NCBI RefSeq assembly: GCF_037975245.1
Contig: NC_092577.1
Coordinates: 13,881,013-13,945,012, forward strand
Direction of reading: 5' to 3'
Source: Apostichopus japonicus
Lineage: Eukaryota > Echinodermata > Holothuroidea > Aspidochirotida > Stichopodidae
DNA: 64,000 nucleotides
Shown: positions 56,541 to 64,000 of the stretch, piece by piece
How the letters are laid out: each line of letters begins with the position of its first letter
Numbering within the stretch: the stretch's first letter is position 1
Notes under the pieces: model-generated
Databases searched by the model: none
The model's input: only the letters and a program-made list of their open reading frames with translations
Told to the model about the DNA's origin: nothing
Position numbers and translations under genes: made by a program

Positions 56541-57593
56541 GTACATTTCAACCGATTAAATACTTACATTGTGACTAACTCAGCCTATGCCAGACTTTTG
56601 AAGTACTAAGAAATTGCTTGTATCCCAAAAGAAACAATAATAAAAACAGGAAAAAAAATATATATTTTGTTTTTTTGATTTGTTTTGTTTAGTTTATCAG
56701 ACTAATGAAGTAACACAATTAACTACGGTAAATCAGACAATGCATCAATAAAGGTTCGATAAACGAAGACGTGCAGTTAATTTTAACTTTAATTTTTTAT
56801 TAAATAATGATAAAACTGTTAGCAAACAGATTATCCACTAAAGAGCCTGTGTAGGAGAATGTGTAAAGTAAGTTGGCCTGGCGTTTCGATCCTAGCAGGA
56901 TCTTCTTAATTTTCTTTAGAAGGTATTAACAACAATTCTGACAGGAGGAACCTATCATGACTATAATGACAATACACATTATATTCATATCTTCATTTAA
57001 CCCCATAACCATTACTACCCTTTCCTGCTTAATCCCATTTTGCTCAACATATCTCGGCCATGTACTTCTTCTATACTATATGACTATCTCATGATTACGT
57101 CGATAATTGAAAGTTAAATCCAAGTTCCGATTCGATGCTGTATACAGTAGTTGTAATTCAGAACCGGGCAGGCTGTATGGCTAGTCACATCTACCCTAAA
57201 ATGAAAGATTTAAAGCAAAAGTTGAACTGATAACGAAACTTTATGCTCAAGTTACACTTACAGAGTGCGATGTCGGAGGGGACAGAACGTGAGAATGAGT
57301 GGGAACGGAAGAGCAACATAAGTGAATAGATGTTTGTCTCTTTTGAAAACAATATTTACACTAATCAGATAGATATTTTAATGATAGAAAGTAAAATATA
57401 TAACAAAAGAAAACCAGAATCTAGTATTTCGCTTGCAAATTTGGTCTAGTGAAAATATGTAATTTAGTGTACTGTGTTTCAATGTTGCACCTTCATGTTT
57501 GATTTGATCCAAGGATGCATTAAAGAGGCATCCTTGGTGCAGATTAAAATTTTTCCGTCACAGAGAAAGTGACAGCAATTTGAAAGTGACCTA
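56541..57593. other. Spacer with a decayed hammerhead-type motif
   Basis: Holds the ribozyme-like motif at 56881-56912. The rest (56920-57590) has no gene that I can support. Confidence 0.45.
56881..56912 (-). ncRNA. Degenerate hammerhead ribozyme core, likely from a Penelope-like element
   Basis: On the minus strand: TTAAGAA, a perfect hairpin GATCCT-GCT-AGGATC, then GAAACGCC. The hammerhead core is CUGANGA, stem II, GAAA; here the AAGA and GAAA strands and stem II remain but CTG of the first box is changed. Penelope-like retroelements carry such motifs in their terminal repeats. This copy should not cleave, and no PLE reverse transcriptase was seen nearby. Confidence 0.4.
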
Positions 57594-60500
57594 CAGGTAG
57601 GTGATAACCGTCATTTTTATATGATGTGTATTCATGATCGTTTGTAACTGGTTATTGTCTGCTATCAGCTATTTGCTCACCGTTCTTATCCATCAACCCA
57701 ATATATCCATTTTGCCATACATTATTACAGCTGTAACTTTAAAGAAACAATTCTTTCTTGTTTAACACCTTGCGCATTTGCTACATTCCTGGCAAGTTCA
57801 TTTTATTACTACTTTGCATCATGAGAAATACAGTAGATAACAGCTAAATTTATTTTATCTAATGAACCAGCTAATTCTATTATATATTTTTGGATAATTT
57901 TATTTTGGATAATGAACCAGAACCGTATCAAGGTATTCTTAATTGTGGGCACCAACAGTATTGGAGTTTAGTGACTATAAAACTGCAAAGTTTACCTAAT
58001 GGTGGGGGCACACGCGAGCGAATCTTAATTTCCATAACGGGGAGGGGTCACGTTGTCACCCCCTTCCAAGCCTACGTGCCGCAGCATATTTCCAACTTCA
58101 GATATACTATTCCTTCTTTTCCACTTGCGCCCTGTTTAATCAGTATTGTGCATTTCATACCTCGTTACAAAATCATTTACAATGAACATATCATACAACA
58201 GCATGCGGGATCATAGTTATGAGTACAGTCACATCAATCAGCTTCCCATTTTTGCAAAGCATTAAGTGACATCGGTGGATATACACCGTCGTCTTGAACC
58301 CACAGATAGGTGATAACAGTCATTTTTATATGATGTGTATACTTTATCGTTTGGAACTCGATATTGTCTGCTCACGGCTATTTGGTTACCATTCTTACCC
58401 ATCTACCAACTATTACCTTTTTTCCATAAATTCTCTGGGTAACAGCTGTAACTTAAATGAACAATTCTTTCTTGCTTAACAACTTTGCGCATCCGTTACA
58501 TTCTTGGCAAGTTCATTTTATTACTACTTTGCATCATTAGAGTAGATCACAGTAGAGGTTTTATTTGGATAATGAACCAGAACCGTATTAAAGAATTAGG
58601 AATTTTAATGTTAGTATTAATTTAGTAATGAAATGTCTTACCAATCTCTTCTATGAAGAAGAAAAACAGATACAAATAGGATAGCGTAAAATAAGAACGT
58701 CAATGTAAGGAAACTTTATTACTACTTACTACTTACTAAGAAGTGATCCCAGTATTGGATTTTAGTGATTATGAAACTGTATAGTTTACCTAATGGTGGT
58801 GGCACACGTGAGGGATTTCCATAACGGGGAGGGGTCACGATATCACCCCTTTCATAACATCTTGCCGCAGCCTATGAGTCTGAAATTATTTCCAATTTCA
58901 GATAGCCTATTCTGTCTTTCCACTTGCGCCCTGTTTATTCAGTATTGTGCTTTACATACCTCTTTACAAAATCATTTACTTTGACTTATTATTTCGCAAC
59001 TTGTTTGAATAGGTTTGATACCTATTCTGAAAACTTTTTCATCGTTTGGATGTTCAGTTATTGTATAACTATTATATTGGCAACACGAACTCAACGGATG
59101 TTATCTACATTGCATGTAGTAGTCTGTATATGCAGCTACTGCAAGAATTTTAATGTTTGTATTAAGAAATTAATGAATCTGTCTTACCACCGTTTTCTGT
59201 GAAGAAGAAAAAACAGAGGCAAAGAGGATAATTAAAAGAAGAACTTTAATGTTTACTTCATACGACAAATCTCTTTTATAAAGTTATCAGCATGTGGGAT
59301 CATAGTATACTATTATGAATACAGTCACACCAATCAGCTTCCCAATTTTCAGAGCATTAAGTGACATCGGTGGTTATACACCGTCGTCTTGAACCAACAG
59401 ATAGGTGATAACCCTCATTTTAATATGATGTGTATTCATGATAGTTTGGAACTTCATTTTTTCTCCTGTCAGCTATATGCTCATCATTTTACCCATTTAC
59501 CAACTATTTCCATTTTGCCAAACATTTTGTTACAACTGTAACTTTAAAGAACAATTCTTTCTTGTTTAACAACTTTGCGCATCCGTTAAATTCTTGGCAA
59601 GTTCATTTTATAACTACTTTGCATCATGAGATGATGGGGGAACACCCGAGGAAATCTTAGTTTCCATAACGGGGAGGGGTCACGTTATCACCCCCTTCCA
59701 AGCCTACGTGCCGCAGCATATTTCCAACTTCAGATATACTATTCCTTCTTTTCCACTTGCGCCCTGTTTAATCAGTATTGTGCATTTCATACCTCGTTAA
59801 AAAATGATTTACAATGAACATATTATTTTGCAACTGGTTTGAATAAGTTGATACATATTCATGAAAACTTTTTCATCGTTTGAATGTTCAATTATTGTAT
59901 AACTATTATATTGGCAACACGAACTCAGCGGATGTGATCATCACTTCATTTACTAGTCTGTTTATGCAGCTATTGCAAGAATATTAATTTTAGTATGAAG
60001 ATAGTAATAAAATGTCTTACCAAGGACTTTTATGAAGAAGAAAAAACAGAGACATCGAGGATAACGAAAAAGAAGAACGTTTAATGTTCATTCAACAAAT
60101 CTCTTTTATAAAGTAACCAGCATGCGGGATCATAGTATACTGTTATGAGTACAGTCACATCAATCAGCTTCCCATTTTTGCAAAGCATTAAGTGACATCG
60201 GGGTATATACACCGTCGTCTTGAACCCACAGATAGGTGATAACCGTCATTTTTATATGATGTGTATACTTCATCGTTTGGAACTCGATATTGTCTGCTGT
60301 CGGCTATTTGGTTACCATTCTTACCCATCTACCAACTATTACTTTTTTCCATAAATTCTCTAGGTAAAAGCTGTAACTTAAATGAACAATTCTTTCTTGC
60401 TTAACAACTTTGCGCATCCGTTACATTCTTGGCAAGTTCATTTTATTACTACTTTGCATCATGAGATATACAGTAGATTACAGCTAAAGGTTTTAGTTGG

Positions 60501-63500
60501 ACATTAACCAGACCCGTATCAAGGAATTCTGAATTGTGGGCACCAACAGTTTAAGAAGTGAGTCCAGTATTGGAGTTTAGTGACTATAAAACTGGAAAGT
60601 TTACCTAATGGTGGTGGCACACGCGAGGGAATGTTAATTTACATAACGGCGAAGGGTCACGTTATCACCCCCTTCCAAGCCGACGTGCCGCAGCCTATTT
60701 CTAACTTCAGATATGCAATTATTTCTTTCCCACTTATGCAATCTTTATTCAGTATTGTGCATTCCATACCTTATTACAAAATCATTTACTTTGACTAATT
60801 ATTTCGCAACTTGTTTGAATAGGTTTGATACATATTCATGAAGACCTTTTTTCATCGGTTGAATGTTCAATTATTGTATAACTAATATATTGGCATCACA
60901 AACTCAACGGATGTTATCTTCACTCCATGTTTATGCAGCTACTGCAATAGTTTTATGTTTGTAATAAGATAGTAATGAAATGTCTTACCAAGGACTTTTA
61001 TGAAGAAGAAAAAGCAGAGACAAAGAGGAAAACGAAAAAGAAGAACGTTAATGTTTACTTCATACAACAAATATCTTTTATAAAGTAACCAGCATGCGGA
61101 ATCATAGTATACAACTATGAATACAGTCACATCAATCAGCTTCCCATTTTTGCAAAGCATTAAGTGTCATCGGTGGATATACATTGTCGTCTCGAACCCA
61201 CAGATAGGTGATAACCGTCATTTTTATATGATGTGTATACATAATCGTTTGGAACTTGAAATTGTCTGCTGTCAGCTATTTCGTCACCATTCTTATCCAT
61301 TTACCCTCTATTACCATTATGCCATACATTCTGTTACAGCTGTAACTTAAAAGAACAATTCTTTCTTGTTAAACAACTTTGCGCATCGTTACATTCTTGG
61401 CAAGTTTATTTTATTACTACTTAGCATCATGAGATATACAGTAAATAACAGCTAAAGGTTTTATTTGGGCATGAACCTGACCCGTATCAAGGAATTCTGA
61501 ATTGTGGGCACCAACAGTTTAAGAGAAGTGATCACAATATTTGAGCTTAGTGACTGTGAAGCTGGAACGTTTACTTAATGGTGGTGGCACACGTGAGGAA
61601 ATCTTAATTTCCATAACGGGGAGGGGTCACGTTATTACCACCTTACATCTCTTCGTGCTGCAGCCAATAAATCTGAAATTATTTCCAACCTCATATATGC
61701 TATCAATTCGTTTCCACTTATGCCATGTTTATGCAGTATTGTGCATTTCATACCTCGTTACAAAATCATTTACTTTGACTTATTATTTCGCAACTTGTTT
61801 GTATAGGTTTGATACCTATTTATGAAAACCTTTTTAATCGTTTGAATGTTCAATTTTTGTATAACTATTATATTGGCATCACGATCTCAACGGATGTTAT
61901 CTTCACTTCATGTACTAGTCTGTTCATGCAGCTACTGCAAGAATTTTAATGTTAGTATTAAGATAGTAATGAAATGACTTACTATCGACTTTCATGAAGA
62001 ATAAAAAACAGAGGTAAAGAGGATAATGAAAAAGAAGAACGTTAATGTTTACTTCATACCACAAATCTCTTTTATGAAGTTATCAGCATGCGGGATCATA
62101 GTATACAATTATGAATACAGTCAAATCAATCATATCTATTTTTTTAGAGCATTACGTGATATCGGTGGATATACATTGTCGTCTCGAACCCACAGATAGG
62201 TGATAACCGTCATTTTTATATGATGTGTGTACATAATCGTTTGCAACTTGAAATTGTCTGCTATTTGCTCACCGTTCTTATCCATCTACCCACTATTACC
62301 AATTTGCTATATATTATGTTACAGCTGTAACTTAAAAGAACATTTTTTTCTTGTTAAACAACTTTACGCATCGCTACATTCTTTGCAAGTTCATTTTATT
62401 ACTACTTAGCATCATGAGATATACAGTATATAACAGCTAAAGGTTTTATTTGGTCATGAACCAGACCCGTATCAAGGAACTCTGAATTGTGGGCATCTAC
62501 AATTTAAGAAGTGATCACAATATTTGAGCTTAGTGACTGTAAAACTGTAAAGTTTACTTATAGTGGGGGCACACGTGAGGAAATCTTAATTTCCATAACG
62601 GGGAGGAATCGCGTTATCACCCCTTCCATCTCCTAGTGCCGCAGCCTAAGAATCTGAAATTATTTCAACCTCAGATATGCTATTCTTTCTTTTTCACTTA
62701 TGCCCTGTGTATTCCATATCGTGCATTTCATACCTCTTTACAAAATCGTTTACTTTGAACAATTATTTCGCAACTTGTTTGAATAGCTTTGATACCTATT
62801 CATGAAGACCTTTTTCATCGGTTGAATGTTTAATTATTGTATAACTATTGTATTGGCATCACAAACTCAACGGATGTTATTATAACAACATTTACCTGTC
62901 TGTATATGCAGCTACTACAATAATTGTAATGTAAGTATGAAGATAGTAATGAAATAACTTACGACGGTCTTTTATGAAGAAGAAAAAAACAGAGGCAAAG
63001 AGGAAAAGAAAAAGGAAAAACGTTTATGTTTACTTCATACAACAAATCTCTTTTATGAAGTTATCAGCATGCGGGATCATAGTATACAATTATGAATACA
63101 GTCAAATCAATCATATCTATTTTTTTTAGAGCATTACGTGATATCGGTGGATATACATTGTCGTCTCGAACCCACAGATAGGTGATAACCGTCATTTTTA
63201 TATGATGTGTGTACATAATCGTTTGCAACTTGAAATTGTCTGCTATTTGCTCACCGTTCTTATCCATCTACCCACTATTACCAATTTGCTATATATTATG
63301 TTACAGCTGTAACTTAAAAGAACATTTTTCTTGTTAAACAACTTTACGCATCGCTACATTCTTTGCAAGTTCATTTTATTACCACTTAGCATCATGAGAT
63401 ATACAGTATATAACAGCTAAAGGTTTTATTTGGTCATGAACCAGACCCGTGTCAAGGAATTCTGAATTGTGGGCACCAACTATTTAAGAAGTGATCACAA

Positions 63501-63739
63501 AATTTGAGCTTAGTGACTGTAAAACTGTAAAGTTTACTTAATGGTGGGGGCACACGTGAGGAAATCTTAATTTCCATAACGGGGAGGAATCACGTTATCA
63601 CCCCTTCCATCTCCTCGTGACGCAGCCTATAAATCTGAAATTATTTCAACCTCAGATACGCTATTCTTTCTTTTCCACTTATACCATTTATTCAGTATTG
63701 TGCATTTTATACCTCTTTACAAAATCGTTTACTTTGACT
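57594..63739. repeat. ~1-kb tandem satellite, about seven copies
   Basis: The anchor ATAGGTGATAACCGTC (or variant) recurs near 57597, 58305, 59400, 60232, 61204, 62194 and 63177, spacing about 700 to 1095 bp. All units share TGGTGGGGGCACACG, TTTCCATAACGGGGAGG, CTCAACGGATGTTAT and a purine-rich GAAGAAGAAAAAACAGAG block. The first two units are rearranged; the last three are about 0.97-0.99 kb and most alike. No conserved gene is encoded. The array is broken at 63739 by other sequence. Confidence 0.85.
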
Positions 63740-64000
63740 TCGTTAGGGCGCCGCTCAGTGGCGACCATCGCAGGTCATTTCCCTCTCCGTTCTTTCATGT
63801 ATTTGTTCGTGAATTCTGTTTGTGACACATTATATGTTGTGTCAGTATGTTGTCAATCACAAAGAGGATAACCATGGCTGTTTTCCTGAGATTTTTGGTT
63901 CTGGTGTCTCTATTTCGGAGGATTTCAAGTTTAGAAACAGACGTTTAAACCCACAACCTGGCCTATAAACGACTCGAGCTCCTAAACCTACGCGGCGCCT
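63740..64000 (+). mobile_element. Possible 5' end of a LINE with a decayed 2A-like motif, truncated by window
   Basis: The satellite stops abruptly and GC-richer sequence begins (GTTAGGGCGCCGCTCAGTGG). ATG at about 63874 starts MAVFLRFLVLVSLFRRISS, then LETDV and a stop, followed by sequence that resembles a damaged D-V-E-x-N-P-G-P coding motif. Signal-like N-termini ending in 2A motifs are known from echinoderm LINEs and NLR-type genes. The copy is broken at this point. Very tentative. Confidence 0.25.

Noticed and set aside
57890-61825. Short ORF with NGGGTRE and GHV motifs seen in several satellite units
   Set aside because: Open in only some units, with different ends and frame breaks; conservation is no greater than that of the surrounding satellite DNA.

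Overview
The window looks like animal nuclear DNA: split genes with GT-AG introns, AT-rich spacers, abundant minisatellites and nested retrotransposons. The most likely source is a marine deuterostome such as an echinoderm. This rests on a CysD/WxxW-type gel-forming mucin, a DIRS-type tyrosine-recombinase retrotransposon, a possible 2A-bearing LINE start and tRNA-derived SINEs. It is inference; no species was identified.

Region 1 (1-33253, + strand) is the 3' part of one very large secreted mucin gene. A 12.2 kb exon, open from the window edge, encodes about 4,070 residues of Thr/Pro/Ser repeat with a single cysteine in every cassette. It is followed by two short Thr-rich exons, an exon with a WxxW (CysD) domain, a Thr/Ser exon, seven tandem ~1.18 kb exon-intron units each encoding a WxxW domain plus a PTS tail, a ninth WxxW exon, and two exons encoding a C-terminal cystine knot that ends at 33253. 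Fifteen exons join in frame (about 6,626 codons). All introns are phase 1 except the last (phase 0), so whole exons can be duplicated or skipped without breaking the frame. The introns carry minisatellites of 33, 47, 165, 130 and 16 bp, a LINE fragment, and two decayed copies of the last exon.

Region 2 (33254-37767) is 3' flank and intergenic DNA with (TA)n tracts, three antisense tRNA-derived SINE copies, a minisatellite, and a tRNA-like SINE head.

Region 3 (37768-45315) is a nearly full-length DIRS-type retrotransposon with inverted terminal repeats and an internal complementary region. It encodes gag-like, RT, RNase H, a possible methyltransferase-like region and tyrosine recombinase. It is inactivated by single-base indels and by a 2.2 kb non-autonomous DNA transposon inserted in gag with a 4-bp target duplication.

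Region 4 (45316-56440) holds more minisatellite DNA (a 52-bp array and a ~80-bp poly-C array), a decayed minus-strand multi-exon gene of a zinc-finger, SAMD3-like family, a 2.66 kb foldback element with arms of TTTACCGCGGTAAA-type palindromes, and a SINE-like tandem repeat.

Region 5 (56441-64000) has a possible signal-peptide first exon, a decayed hammerhead-ribozyme motif typical of Penelope-like elements, a ~1 kb tandem satellite with about seven copies, and a possible LINE 5' end with a decayed 2A motif at the window edge.
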